In this document: one piece after another, positions 18,603 through 27,920 of the stretch
How the letters are laid out: every line of letters starts with the position of its first letter
Numbering within the stretch: the stretch's first letter is position 1
Source of the DNA: Leptolyngbya iicbica LK
GTDB taxonomy: Bacteria; Cyanobacteriota; Cyanobacteriia; Phormidesmidales; Phormidesmidaceae
Assembly: GCF_004212215.1 (NCBI RefSeq)
Contig: NZ_QVFV01000001.1
Coordinates: 272,740-336,739 of the forward strand
DNA length: 64,000 nt
Direction: 5' to 3'
Program-made: the position numbers and the translations under genes
Notes under the pieces: model-generated
Database searches by the model: none
What the model was told of the DNA's origin: nothing
The model's input: the letters and a program-made list of their open reading frames with translations, nothing else

Positions 18603-19007
18603 GGAATGACTGCTTCAGAGGCGATCGCGCCGGGCTGCTTTGTTTAGTAAGCCGCAATCGTCCAGCGCTCTAGAACCCAAGTTTGAAAAATTATTGATTA
18701 GTAATGAAGCGGGTAAAACCAGCAAACTATCCAATCAATTCTTATTAATTGGTCTGGCCCGACCAAAAAATTGGTAAGTCGCAGGGGTGAGACGATTCAA
18801 GTTTCATTTCTGGATGCCCAAACTTGCGGTGGCGGCGATCGCGCTAAGAGACGTGTTGGAAGGCTGGCGATTAGAACCTATTGGTGGCTGGGACTCGGCG
18901 ATCGCGCTGGGTTCTGTGGAGTTCTGCAACGGTTTGGGGCTGGCATGTCCGAGATCATTCAGCTTGTTGCGATGATAAGGGCGATATGTGGGAACTGGGA
19001 TGAAATC
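18603..19007. other. Intergenic region between receiver remnant and HAD phosphatase gene
   Basis: No gene seen. The lost kinase portion of the receiver remnant is not recognisable here in any frame. The stretch 18690-18780 is AT-rich (ATTATTGATTAGTAATG and similar) and could hold divergent promoters. The plus-strand frame is open from 18771 to the phosphatase start but its residues do not resemble the family. Confidence 0.4.
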
Positions 19008-19832
19008 ATGACGGCGCTCATTCTCTTTACCGATTTGGATGGCACCTTGCTCAATGGCGAAAGTTACGCCTATGACGCGGCGTTGCCCGTCTTGCAAACG
19101 TTGCAGCAGCGAGGCATTCCGGTAATTCCGGTGACGAGCAAAACGCGGGCGGAGGTGGAAACGCTGATTCTACAAATCGGGCTGACGGGGCCGTTCGTCA
19201 CCGAAAATGGCAGCGCGATTTACATTCCCCGCGACACCTGTCCGTTTGCGCTGCCGGAGGGTGAAGACGACGGGCCGTATCGGGTGGTGGCATTGGGGGT
19301 GATTTACGTGATGGCGCGGGCGGGACTGAAGGCGATCGCGCAAGAACTGGGCCGACCGCTCAAGGGCTTTGGGGATCTCTCGGTGGAGCAGGTACAGCAG
19401 CTCACCGGGTTGTCAGCGGATGACGCCCACCAGGCCAAAATGCGCGAGTTTACCGAGCCGTTTCTGACGCCGAAAAATACGCCGCCGGAAAAACTCACTG
19501 CTGCCGTCGAGTCGATGGGCTTCAAGGTGGTGGTGGGCGATCGCTTTTCGCACTTGATTGGGGGCGCAGCCGGTAAAGGCGTTGCTGTCCATCAACTGGT
19601 GGAGCTGTACAAGCCCACCTTTCCAGCCGGGGAAGACATCGTCACCGTGGGTCTGGGCAACAGCCCCAACGATATTGACATGTTGGAGAACGTGGATCGC
19701 GCGATCGTATTGCCGGGAACGGATGGACCACATCCACAACTCAGCGATCGCGGCTGGGCGATCGCCCCCCAACCCGCTCCTGAAGGCTGGGCTATGGCGG
19801 TCAATCAAGTGCTGGCGGAGTTTCCTGACTAG
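19008..19832 (+). CDS. HAD hydrolase, mannosyl-3-phosphoglycerate phosphatase-like
   Basis: A 274-residue HAD-superfamily phosphatase of the Cof/MPGP subgroup. Motif I is FTDLDGTLL with the nucleophile and acid Asp, motif II is the Thr/Ser in PVTSKT, and motif IV is GLGNSPNDIDML. Other MPGP-like segments are FVTENGSAIYIP and GGAAGKGVAV. Family members remove phosphate from mannosyl- or glucosyl-3-phosphoglycerate to give compatible solutes. The synthase is not adjacent, so the substrate is inferred from family only. ATG 19008 starts directly at the MTALILFTDLDG sequence; a longer frame from 18771 is open but not family-like. Its stop overlaps that of the convergent GNAT gene (CTAG). Confidence 0.85.
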   Translation: MTALILFTDLDGTLLNGESYAYDAALPVLQTLQQRGIPVIPVTSKTRAEVETLILQIGLTGPFVTENGSAIYIPRDTCPFALPEGEDDGPYRVVALGVIYVMARAGLKAIAQELGRPLKGFGDLSVEQVQQLTGLSADDAHQAKMREFTEPFLTPKNTPPEKLTAAVESMGFKVVVGDRFSHLIGGAAGKGVAVHQLVELYKPTFPAGEDIVTVGLGNSPNDIDMLENVDRAIVLPGTDGPHPQLSDRGWAIAPQPAPEGWAMAVNQVLAEFPD

Positions 19833-20362
19833 ACTGCACGAGTCCGGCAAAACAGGCGTAGATGATAGCCGCCGTAGTGGTCGTCACTCATGCCCAGATC
19901 GGTCATGCCCAGGCGGCGCATGACGTTGAGCGAGCGATCGTTGTCGGGCAGGGTCACGGCGTAAATGGCTGGCAGGTCGAGAGTGGTGAAACCGAGCTGT
20001 AGAATGGCGCGGGCAGCTTCGGTAGCGTAGCCATGGCCCCAACTCGCGGGGCGCAAGTGCCAGCCAATTTCGACTTTGCCGCTGGGTTGGTTATCGCGAT
20101 CGGGCAGGGGCATCAGCAATATTGTGCCGATCGCCGTGTCGCTGTCTTGCTGCACAATGGCCCAACATCCCAAGCCTGGAAAGGCGGCGGCGCGATCGCG
20201 ATACCGCTGCAATCGCGCCTGCACCGCCTCGACGGTGGTATCGAGAGATTTGTCGCCAATCCACTGAGTGACTTGAGGATCGCCGTAAATGGCGATCGCG
20301 TCCGGCGCATCCGACTCGGGTTGCCAGTCACGAATCAACAAGCGAGAGGTTTCTAATTGCAT
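19829..20362 (-). CDS. GNAT family N-acetyltransferase
   Basis: A 177-residue RimJ/RimL-type acetyltransferase that transfers acetyl from acetyl-CoA to an amine, often a protein N-terminus or small molecule. Seen are the N-terminal LETSRLLIRDWQ, the GYHLRPASWGHGYATEA loop (acetyl-CoA pyrophosphate-binding region) and the C-terminal NVMRRLGM. The start ATG 20362 gives the standard MQLETSRLL beginning; an upstream in-frame start at 20413 would run into the hairpin repeat. The 3' end overlaps the phosphatase stop by 4 bp. Substrate unknown. Confidence 0.88.
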   Translation of the reverse strand: MQLETSRLLIRDWQPESDAPDAIAIYGDPQVTQWIGDKSLDTTVEAVQARLQRYRDRAAAFPGLGCWAIVQQDSDTAIGTILLMPLPDRDNQPSGKVEIGWHLRPASWGHGYATEAARAILQLGFTTLDLPAIYAVTLPDNDRSLNVMRRLGMTDLGMSDDHYGGYHLRLFCRTRAV

Positions 20363-20390
20363 GGCGATACTCCATCGCGAGATCGCTAAG

Positions 20391-20450
20391 GGGACGGGTC
20401 CCTGTCGGCTCAACCAGAAGGGTCAGAAATCGTCCGAGGGACCCGTCCCC
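20391..20450. repeat. Perfect 14-bp hairpin, second copy of the family at 6841
   Basis: GGGGACGGGTCCCT (20391-20404) is the exact reverse complement of AGGGACCCGTCCCC (20437-20450). The loop start TGTCGGCTCAACC resembles the TGCCTGGTCAACC of the 6841 copy. It lies 28 bp upstream of the GNAT start, between it and the dehydrogenase gene on the same strand. Confidence 0.75.
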
Positions 20451-20531
20451 TGACAGGTTACTTCCAGGGCCAAGATACCCAATCCTCAGCGCGATCGCCC
20501 TAGCCACGACCAGCGTCAGAGCGACCATCTG

Positions 20532-21635
20532 TCATGAGCCAGACTCCAGTGTAGACCAGACCTCCAGCTTGGTTTTGACCTTGCGAATCACCTCGTCGGT
20601 AAAGTCAGAAGTGGTCAGGGCTCCCCCCAGATCGGGGGTGGCTTTGCCCTCGTGCAGTGCTTCAAACACCGACTCGTAAATGGAACGGGAAGCGCGATCG
20701 GCCAGCGGCGTTTTCACATAGGTGAGCAGGGCCGCCCCCGCCAAAATCATCGCCATCGGGTTGGCAATATTTTTGCCATACAGCGCCGGAGCCGTGCCGT
20801 GGGGCGCTTCGGCCATCACGGTTTTGACCTGCAAGGTAGCAGCGTCAAAGCCCATCACTAAACTTTCTGACCCGGCAATGCTGCCATACATTTGCAACAC
20901 CATGTCCGAGAGCAAATCACCATCGCGATTCAGCGCGGGAATCACTAACGCTTCGCCGCTGTTTTGCAGGAGCAGCGCAAAGGTGGCGTCGATTAGCAGC
21001 GGTTGATAGGCCACTTCGGGAAAGCGCTGCGCGGCTGCGTCCAGTTCTTCTTTAAACATGCCTTCGTAGGTGGCGCTGACGGTAAATTTGGGGCCGCCAA
21101 ACACTTTGGCCCCGGTGCGCTGGGCATGGGCAAAGGTAAATTCCGCCACGGTGCGGCAGATTGAGCGGCTAATTTTGGAGGTACGCCAGGCAATTTCATC
21201 TCCGGCTTCCGTGGTTTCGCGCCACTCCTGCGCGCCATAGGCATCGTCCACGGCCATGCGCACAATGGTGATCGGCGCATACACGCCCCCGATGGGTCGC
21301 ACCTGGGGAATGCGTCGTCCCGTGCGCAAAATGACTGAGGCCCCCAGCTCTTCGCGCAAAATCGCGTTCGGACTCCCCACGTCACCAGAGATTTCGGGGG
21401 TGATGGTGGCGGCTTTGAGTGAGAGTCCGGTTTTACAGGCAGCAGCGGCAGACTCGCGCACCACATCGTTTTTGGTGGCGCGCCGATTTTCTAAACTCAG
21501 GTCGTAGTCGATAAATTGCAGCGGTTGGCGAATGACGGCAGGCTGCAAAACTCGCAGTGCTTCGGTGAGCAGTTCTTCCCCGGTCTGATCACCGTGCATC
21601 ACTACGATCGCGGGGGGGGATGGCTGAGCTGACAT
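20532..21635 (-). CDS. Isocitrate/isopropylmalate dehydrogenase family protein
   Basis: A 367-residue beta-decarboxylating dehydrogenase. It starts with a nucleotide-fold strand and MHGDQTGEELL, has the substrate-loop region GDVGSPNAILREELG, RPIGGVYAPI in place of the usual arginine segment, and a C-terminal cofactor loop AEAPHGTAPALYGKNIANP, which is the hallmark H-G-(S/T)-A-P-x-x-x-G of the family. It differs from LeuB and typical Icd in the N-terminal half, and belongs to a cyanobacterial paralog group. Oxidation of a 2-hydroxy acid with decarboxylation is expected; substrate is unknown. Confidence 0.85.
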   Translation of the reverse strand: MSAQPSPPAIVVMHGDQTGEELLTEALRVLQPAVIRQPLQFIDYDLSLENRRATKNDVVRESAAAACKTGLSLKAATITPEISGDVGSPNAILREELGASVILRTGRRIPQVRPIGGVYAPITIVRMAVDDAYGAQEWRETTEAGDEIAWRTSKISRSICRTVAEFTFAHAQRTGAKVFGGPKFTVSATYEGMFKEELDAAAQRFPEVAYQPLLIDATFALLLQNSGEALVIPALNRDGDLLSDMVLQMYGSIAGSESLVMGFDAATLQVKTVMAEAPHGTAPALYGKNIANPMAMILAGAALLTYVKTPLADRASRSIYESVFEALHEGKATPDLGGALTTSDFTDEVIRKVKTKLEVWSTLESGS

Positions 21636-21934
21636 AAACGCGGATTAATCCTTGCAGGGGTTTGCTGCCCCGATTTTTAGGGGAGGCCGCCGCCGTCGTT
21701 GTAAACGTCGGTACTAAATGGGCAGACTTCGCTTTTGCTTAACGTCTGGCGACGGTTCCGCAAGGGGGGCAGGGGGGCGAGGGGGGCGATCACCAGCGGG
21801 GGTTCACGCGATCGCCGCTTTTCCTCGGAAGTTGTCCACTAGAATTAACTACTTGAGAGGAGCCGACCCGGAGCCCTTGTGCAGCCACAATCGATAATTG
21901 TGCCTCGATCAATTCCCGACCCTGAGATGAAGTA

Positions 21935-22138
21935 ATGACCCAACCGACGAAATTTGAGCTAGTCATGGCCGCGATTCAGCAGATTCAGGCACAGCTAGAT
22001 GACATCGATGTGCGTCTCCGACGGATTGAAAAATCCACCTTGCAGCCGCCGGAACCGCCCAAACCGCCCGGCAATTTAGAGCGGCAAAACGAGTTTCTCT
22101 CGCGGGAGTCGCGAAAGCAGCGGTTTGTGGAAGATTGA
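21935..22138 (+). CDS. Small conserved coiled-coil protein
   Basis: A 67-residue protein: a heptad-rich helix (about residues 8-33, AIQQIQAQLDDIDVRLRRI), a Pro-rich linker (PPEPPKPPG) and a basic C-terminus. The regular hydrophobic spacing and normal codon use support a real gene. I do not recognise a function; such proteins often oligomerise. It stands alone between the dehydrogenase (divergent) and the DUF697 GTPase. Confidence 0.6.
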   Translation: MTQPTKFELVMAAIQQIQAQLDDIDVRLRRIEKSTLQPPEPPKPPGNLERQNEFLSRESRKQRFVED

Positions 22139-22575
22139 CCAGCGATCGTTCGGATTAGCGAAACTGTCACCAGTGATGGCGATTAGGAAGGTGGCAGTAA
22201 ATCAGCCTATGATGCCTCCTTATCGTCCGATCCATTCGGCATGAGGCGGGTATAGTCAAGCTTCTGTCAGCAACGTGCAGGGGTTTGTTTAGCCAAGATT
22301 CAGGCTGCGTTAAGTCGTTACGACTGGGGGAAATTTCGTTTTGCCCCCAGACCCCCAGCTTCGCGCGGCCTACGGCCTACGACCAGGACGAACTGCCGTC
22401 CTGGACCTCGCAGATCAGGTTATCTGTAGGAGTTTGAGTAAGCTTTTGTCATGGGTCGGGCTAGTCAATTTAATGGTTTAGCATTCCAAACGGGTCGTGA
22501 AACCACTGCTATGTCAGCAACAAAGCAACTTTTGCGTAAAGGATCGCCTTGGAGCATAGGGCAAGTGAGTAGGGC
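22139..22575. other. Intergenic region with a stem-loop, upstream of the GTPase gene
   Basis: No gene seen. CCAGGACG (22383-22390) pairs with CGTCCTGG (22397-22404) around a 6-nt loop, next to a duplicated GGCCTAC (22367-22380). No T-run follows. It could be a decayed repeat or a 5' structure of the GTPase transcript. Confidence 0.45.
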
Positions 22576-24129
22576 ATGAGGCGATGGCGGCTTCCGATAA
22601 TCGTGGTGGCAGCAGTTTTGGGGCTGGGAATGCTGCTCTGGCTGGTGGATTTTGTGCTGCGGTTGCAAGGGGCGATCGCGCTCTTTTCGCCGTTGCTAGC
22701 CCAGATCTTTCTGATTGCGGTGGGGGTGGGGGCGATCGCGGTGATCGCGGGGGGAATTTATTACCTGCGCCCCTTTTTCCGTCCCCGGCGTGCCGCCGCA
22801 CCCCAAGTCCCCGAGGCCAAGGCTGAGGCCGCGCAGGTGGCGCTCTCGGGAGTCGAGCAGCAAGTGGCCCAGATTCAAGATACCGTCGCCCGCACCGCGT
22901 TAGAAGAAAAGCTCGCGGCGCTCAAGACGGATTGGCAGCAGCGCGACATTCGCGTGGTGCTATTTGGCATCGGTTCCGTGGGCAAAACCTCCATTGTGAA
23001 CGGGCTGCTGGGCGACCTGGTGGGCACGGTCGCCGCGCCGTTGGGCACCACGACCACGGCCACCGCCTATCCGCTCCAAGTGAAAGGCGTGGAACAGGTG
23101 GTGTGGCTGACCGATACCCCCGGTCTGTTAGAAGCGAGCGCCGCTGGCCCCGATCACGAAACCCAAGTGCGGCAACTCGCCACCGACGCCGATCTGCTGC
23201 TGTTCGTCATCGACAATGATCTGCGCCAGTCAGAATATGCGGTGGCGCGATCGCTGCTCGACATGGGCAAACGGGTGATTGTGGTGCTCAACAAAGCCGA
23301 CCTGTATCCCGACGATGAGCTGTCGGAAATTGTGGAGAAGGTGCGATCGCGCTTAGCGGCGGCCCTTGACCCCGCCGATGTGGTGGATGTGGCGGCGAAT
23401 CCCCAACCCGTACGCCTCATTACCGGAGAAGTGGCCCAGATGGAGCCCGACCTGTGGCCGTTGGAACAGCGTCTCACCGCCGTGCTCCGAACCGAAGGGG
23501 CTGACTTGCTGGCCGATTCGCTCTTGCTGCGATCGCAGCGGTTGGGGGTCGAAGCGCGCAATCTGATGCAAGCCCAGCGACACCAAGCCGCCAACGCCGT
23601 CATCGAGCGCTATCAGTGGATCAACGCTGCCGTCGTCGCCGCGACACCACTCCCAGGCATTGACCTGTTGGCCACTGCAGCCATCAACGCCCAAATGGTG
23701 CTGGAACTCGGCAAAGTCTACCAATTCAACCTTTCCATCGAAGAAGGCAAAGACCTAGCCTATGCGGTGGCGCGATCGCTCACGGGCTTAGGCATTGCCA
23801 AAGGCGTGATGAATCTGCTGGCCCTGGGCATGCAAACGACGCTGCCGACGGCGATCGCCAGCCGGGGCGTCCAAGGCATCACCGCCGCCTACTTGACCCG
23901 CATTGCGGGCAAAAGCTTTATGGACTATTTCACTCAAAATCAGGACTGGGGCGACGGCGGCATTGGTGAAGTCGTGCAAAAGCAATTCCAACTCAATCGC
24001 CGCGAGCAGTTCGTGCGGGAATTCATCGCTGATGCGATCGCCCACCTGCGCGAAGAAGTGTCCGTCCCCCTCGACCTGCCCCTGCAACTCAAAGACCTGC
24101 CCCCGCTAGATAACGCCCCAGATCGATAG
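22576..24129 (+). CDS. Membrane-anchored GTP-binding protein with DUF697 domain
   Basis: A 517-residue protein with two N-terminal membrane segments (about residues 5-27 and 38-62), a helical linker, and an Era/YihA-like GTPase domain: G1 GIGSVGKTS (about residue 134), G3 DTPGL and G4 NKAD. The C-terminal half contains the DUF697-type hydrophobic region (INAAVVAATPLPGIDLLATA). Similar proteins occur throughout cyanobacteria and plastids; a role in membrane or envelope processes is suspected but not established. No operon partners. Confidence 0.85.
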   Translation: MRRWRLPIIVVAAVLGLGMLLWLVDFVLRLQGAIALFSPLLAQIFLIAVGVGAIAVIAGGIYYLRPFFRPRRAAAPQVPEAKAEAAQVALSGVEQQVAQIQDTVARTALEEKLAALKTDWQQRDIRVVLFGIGSVGKTSIVNGLLGDLVGTVAAPLGTTTTATAYPLQVKGVEQVVWLTDTPGLLEASAAGPDHETQVRQLATDADLLLFVIDNDLRQSEYAVARSLLDMGKRVIVVLNKADLYPDDELSEIVEKVRSRLAAALDPADVVDVAANPQPVRLITGEVAQMEPDLWPLEQRLTAVLRTEGADLLADSLLLRSQRLGVEARNLMQAQRHQAANAVIERYQWINAAVVAATPLPGIDLLATAAINAQMVLELGKVYQFNLSIEEGKDLAYAVARSLTGLGIAKGVMNLLALGMQTTLPTAIASRGVQGITAAYLTRIAGKSFMDYFTQNQDWGDGGIGEVVQKQFQLNRREQFVREFIADAIAHLREEVSVPLDLPLQLKDLPPLDNAPDR

Positions 24130-24478
24130 GCACTGGGCTGGGGCGTTCGACCCTCAATCTCATCCCAAATGCTCAGGCTCCTCACCCAGCTCACGCGGCT
24201 TGACTCAATGTTGCGAGGGGTGTGGGGAAGTCGAGTTCCCCACATCGGGGGTTTGGGGGCCTGCCCCCAAGGGTTCGGCTTTCAGTTTCTTGCAGACCTC
24301 ATCAATCACCCCCTTCTGAGTTAGGTCATCCTCTTCCCAAAGGTCAGGGAGTTACCTATGAAGCCTCCCCGATGGTTGGGGGTTGGGCAGTGCCCAACCC
24401 GTACAGATCCTAGGTGGGGCTGGCAAGTTGATTGCAGCACCCAGCCTGATTGCACCAGCGCTTACAGATTTGAACTCG
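24130..24478. other. Intergenic region with several hairpins between convergent genes
   Basis: No gene seen. Three perfect or near-perfect inverted repeats are present: TGTGGGGAA/TTCCCCACA at 24221-24244, GGGGGC/GCCCCC around 24255-24269, and GGTTGGGCAGTGCCCAACC at 24381-24399. They sit between the 3' ends of the GTPase and the minus-strand gene at 24479, consistent with bidirectional transcript ends, though no long T-run was found. Confidence 0.5.
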
Positions 24479-25423
24479 TCAGGGATACAGTGTTTGCCCA
24501 TGATTGGTGCCCACCTGCACATAGGGGCGACCTTCGACCTCACGCAGCGGAATGCGAGGATTGGCCAGTAAATCGTGCAGCCGATTTTGCACCCCATCGC
24601 GAATGGCCTCATCACTCCAGCCCACCCGCACTTGCAGATTGTCGAATCCCAAAGCGTGCCAGGTATCGTCATTGGCCTGCGTCAGATCCAGATTGCGGAT
24701 ACCGACGTAAGCATTGCCAATGGAGCGATCGCCCGCCTCAATCGGGCGACCATTCCGCTCCGTCCGGGAATATTCGCCATGGGGACCCGCGCCGCCGTCT
24801 TCGGGCCGAATGATGTAGCCATCACCAATATCCCCCGTAAACGTGTTGAACCCCGCAACAAAGTTGGTGCCATCTGCTGCGCGATAGCCGACTTCCAACG
24901 CCCCCGTACGGAAGCGATCGCCATACTCTCCCAAAATCCCAATGGGGTCAAAATCATTTTCAAAGCGGAGGTTAAAGGCTCCGACATTCAGCCCCAGGCC
25001 GATGTTGCCTTGACTCGTGTTGTAGGTGTCGTCATAAAACGTGGCGTACAGGCTGACACTGTTCGTACGCTGGGTGTTGTTGGCGGCAAGCGACCAATCG
25101 TAATCCTCGGGCAGCGATCGCACCCCACCAAACCCATGAGTCAGCCCCACCGTCACCTGACTTTCCCACCCCGACTCCGCCGTTTCGATGTGCGATAGAT
25201 TGCGGTAGCCCGACCAACTCATAAACGACTCCAAATTGTCAGGATTCGCCCGCACAAAGCCGCCCGCATTAAAGCCTACCCGGTTGCCCTGAGTGCCAAA
25301 CTGATAGCTGATGCCCGCCCTCACCCCAGTCGCGATATTGGCCGTTTGATCCACCGATAGTTGAGCAATCAGCATAGGGGCAAACATGGGCGAGTCTCCG
25401 CACGAACAAATCAACGACCGCAA
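24479..25423 (-). CDS. Orphan Gly/Asn-rich beta protein, possible polymorphic toxin type 23 domain
   Basis: A 314-residue protein dominated by alternating hydrophobic/polar beta strands (TGVRAGISYQFGT, NSVSLYATFYDD, GLGLNVGAFNLRFENDF). The central GDRFRTGALEVGYR followed by FVAGFNTFTGD resembles, from memory, the polymorphic toxin type 23 family; I cannot verify this without a profile search. An alternative is a porin-like beta-barrel; no clear signal peptide is visible from the start used. A later start at M13 (PMFAPMLIAQ) is possible and would give a slightly hydrophobic N-terminus. No immunity-like neighbour is evident. Confidence 0.6.
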   Translation of the reverse strand: MRSLICSCGDSPMFAPMLIAQLSVDQTANIATGVRAGISYQFGTQGNRVGFNAGGFVRANPDNLESFMSWSGYRNLSHIETAESGWESQVTVGLTHGFGGVRSLPEDYDWSLAANNTQRTNSVSLYATFYDDTYNTSQGNIGLGLNVGAFNLRFENDFDPIGILGEYGDRFRTGALEVGYRAADGTNFVAGFNTFTGDIGDGYIIRPEDGGAGPHGEYSRTERNGRPIEAGDRSIGNAYVGIRNLDLTQANDDTWHALGFDNLQVRVGWSDEAIRDGVQNRLHDLLANPRIPLREVEGRPYVQVGTNHGQTLYP

Positions 25424-25526
25424 GCGGCATCTTCTTCATTGACCTGGCAGCATCCCTTGGTGACCAATGACGGACGCTGACCAGTTCCGAGTTCCATCCA
25501 CCCTGTCGTTGCGGGATGATGCGACG

Positions 25527-26801
25527 CTATCGGCCCGAGTTGGTCGGGGTCGGCTGGCGATTAGCCAGTTCAGCAAGTTGAGCTTGCAAAGCTTGGTAGT
25601 CAGCGCGGGAAAGGGCGATCGCTCGACTTTGGGGCGGGGTAGATGCAGCTCGTTGCTCCAAGGGCGCGAGGGCGATCGCTAATTGCGTCTGATACTCCAA
25701 AATCTCGACACTAGAGAGCAAATCACTGAGCCCGTAGATCAAGCGCCGAATATTCTCCCGCACCTCCGGATCACCCGTGATCTCATCAATATCGGATAAC
25801 ACCTTCTGCACCCCCTGAAACACATCTCGCGCCGATTCCAGCGACTGTTGAAGGAGCAGCACGTTGTCAGGCTGATTAATCGCCCCGGTGAGGGTGCTGA
25901 GGTCAATCGCCGCATCGCGAAAATAGCCTGACGCCTCTGCCGCATTGGCCGATAGGATGCGCAAGTCCTCCAGCAGTTGGGGATCTTCTAGCTGGGTGGC
26001 TAATTGGTTCAAGATACTCGACAGCCGTTCAGAACCCTGACTGACATTGGTCAGCGTAGAGGTGATGTTGACCCGGTTAGCCGCCAACAACGTGCGCACC
26101 TCCGTTGCCGTCAGCTGAACTTCCTGGGCGGCAGCGGCGGCACTCGTGGTCGCCGCCTGCACCGAGTCGCTCAAGGGCTCCACCTCGGACTGGGCGGTCA
26201 TGGTTAACGTCGTCAGTTCCTCAGCTAGGGCCGTCGCCTGCGCGGTAAAGTCAGTCGTGTTAGCCAGCGTCTCTTTAAAGCCTTCCATCAATTCAGGATC
26301 AGCCAAGGCCGCCGCAAGGCTATCGGCCGACTCCAGCAGCGAGGCATAGCTGACTCCCGTGATCCCCAACAGCGTTTCGCCATCACAGACGATCACCTCA
26401 GGGTCACAGTCATCACCAAAGGGACTGATGGCTTGTTCGGCCTCCGTCAAGTCGGTCATGGGGGTAATGTCAATCGTCGTCTCGCCAATAAACCCCGACT
26501 GGTTCGCCGCAACCCGGAGATCAGCTTTGGGAATCCGCAGGGTGGACTGCGTGATTTCCAAACGCACCTCAACCTGATTGCTGGTTGGGTTAATGCCGAC
26601 GACGCGGCCCACCGGCACCCCGCGATATTGCACCGACGTGCCGACTTGCATGCCCAGCGTGTCTTCAAAAATGATGGTCATGTCGTAGTTGCGATTGCCA
26701 GGGTTGAGCCCTCGCAGCCAGAGCACTAACCCCCCAAAGAGCCCGACTCCCACTAAAATCAATAATCCCACTGAGCCTTCTCGAACTGCTCTTGCTCGCA
26801 T
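25527..26801 (-). CDS. MCE (MlaD-type) lipid transport protein
   Basis: A 424-residue membrane-anchored MCE protein. One transmembrane helix (about residues 10-30, GLLILVGVGLFGGLVLWL) is followed by a single MCE domain (GTSVQYRGVPVGRVVGI is the hallmark) and a long amphipathic helical region rich in Ala, Leu and Ser to the end. It resembles the cyanobacterial and plastid TGD2 proteins that carry lipids between membranes. The ABC ATPase gene lies directly upstream with a 56-bp gap on the same strand, forming an operon. The permease (MlaE/TGD1) is not in the window. A long insertion between strands (about residues 115-135, with DDCDPEVIVCDGE) includes two Cys. Confidence 0.9.
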   Translation of the reverse strand: MRARAVREGSVGLLILVGVGLFGGLVLWLRGLNPGNRNYDMTIIFEDTLGMQVGTSVQYRGVPVGRVVGINPTSNQVEVRLEITQSTLRIPKADLRVAANQSGFIGETTIDITPMTDLTEAEQAISPFGDDCDPEVIVCDGETLLGITGVSYASLLESADSLAAALADPELMEGFKETLANTTDFTAQATALAEELTTLTMTAQSEVEPLSDSVQAATTSAAAAAQEVQLTATEVRTLLAANRVNITSTLTNVSQGSERLSSILNQLATQLEDPQLLEDLRILSANAAEASGYFRDAAIDLSTLTGAINQPDNVLLLQQSLESARDVFQGVQKVLSDIDEITGDPEVRENIRRLIYGLSDLLSSVEILEYQTQLAIALAPLEQRAASTPPQSRAIALSRADYQALQAQLAELANRQPTPTNSGR

Positions 26802-26857
26802 TTCAACACTCCGTCACCATGTCGCTTACCAAGGCATGCATGCGGTCTTACTCCTGA

Positions 26858-27688
26858 TTACTGCACCAGCTGAATCGGGCCTTCGACATTGCCACTAAAA
26901 AATTGCCGCACAAACGGATTATCCGTCTCGTCAATTTCGGTGATGCTGCCATTCCACTGAATTTGGCCTCGGTGCAAGAATATCACTCGGTCTGCCGTGC
27001 GGCGGATCGTGCTGTCTTGGTGGGTGACGATGAGGTAAGAACGACAGCCATGCCCACTGTGAATCGTTCGAATCAGGTCTTCAATTACTGTGGAGGCGAT
27101 CGGGTCGAGTCCGGCAGTGGGTTCATCGTAGAGAAGCACGGCGGGGCGATCGGTCGGGTTTTGGGGATTGGAGACGATCGCCCTTGCAAAGCTCACCCGC
27201 TTACGCATCCCGCCCGACAGTTCAGCCGGATAGCGATCGGCAATCCCCGGCAGGCCCACCATTTCCAACACTTCTTCCACCAAGCCATGAATCTGGCGAT
27301 GAGAGAGGGTGGAATGCTGATACAGCAGAAACCCGACATTCTCTTCCACCGTCAGCGAGTCAAACAGAGCCGCCTGCTGAAAAACCATGCCAATGCCGAC
27401 AGGATCTTGGGCGTCTTCAATCAGGCCCACCCGCCGCTGGCCCGCGATGTAAATTTCCCCTTCGTCGGGCGGCAATAATCCAGCAATGATCCGCAGAATC
27501 GTCGATTTACCGGTGCCCGAAGGGCCAATCACGGCCACCGCCTCACCGTGATAGATGGTCAAGTCCAGTTTATCGACCACGCGATTTGACCCAAAGGATT
27601 TCGAAATGCCCCGCAGCTCGATTAACGGCTCAGTGTTATCGCAGTCGGCAGTCGCCGCAGCAGAGGATTCGAATAGCTGATCGGTCAT
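26858..27688 (-). CDS. ABC transporter ATP-binding protein, MlaF/TGD3 type
   Basis: A 276-residue ABC ATPase with Walker A GPSGTGKST (about residue 55), Q-loop in VFQQAALFDSLTVEENVGF, signature LSGGMRKRV and Walker B LLYDEPTAGLDP. The form FQQAALFDSLTV with LSGGM(R/K)KR is typical of MlaF-like lipid importers. It should energise the MCE protein encoded 56 bp downstream. The first 22 residues are an acidic extension. The start ATG 27688 is the only good candidate. Confidence 0.92.
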   Translation of the reverse strand: MTDQLFESSAAATADCDNTEPLIELRGISKSFGSNRVVDKLDLTIYHGEAVAVIGPSGTGKSTILRIIAGLLPPDEGEIYIAGQRRVGLIEDAQDPVGIGMVFQQAALFDSLTVEENVGFLLYQHSTLSHRQIHGLVEEVLEMVGLPGIADRYPAELSGGMRKRVSFARAIVSNPQNPTDRPAVLLYDEPTAGLDPIASTVIEDLIRTIHSGHGCRSYLIVTHQDSTIRRTADRVIFLHRGQIQWNGSITEIDETDNPFVRQFFSGNVEGPIQLVQ

Positions 27689-27920
27689 GGGCTAACTCAA
27701 ACAGGTCACAGAGACAGCAAAAAAACTTAAACGGTGGGGACAGGTCACAAACTGACCGATTTTATCTTCACACCTCTTCTAATTAATGCTAATGATTAAC
27801 AGGTTGAATTGATCCCAATACTTGATTGAGTTGGCCCAGGTCTGAGATATGATGCGTCGCAGTCTCCTTCTGTCAGTCTCCATCATGGACTGAATTGTTC
27901 TGGAAGCCACTCGGTAGGAC

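Noticed and set aside
18771-19007. 79-codon extension of the HAD phosphatase
   Set aside because: Residues do not resemble the family, and motif I starts right after ATG 19008.
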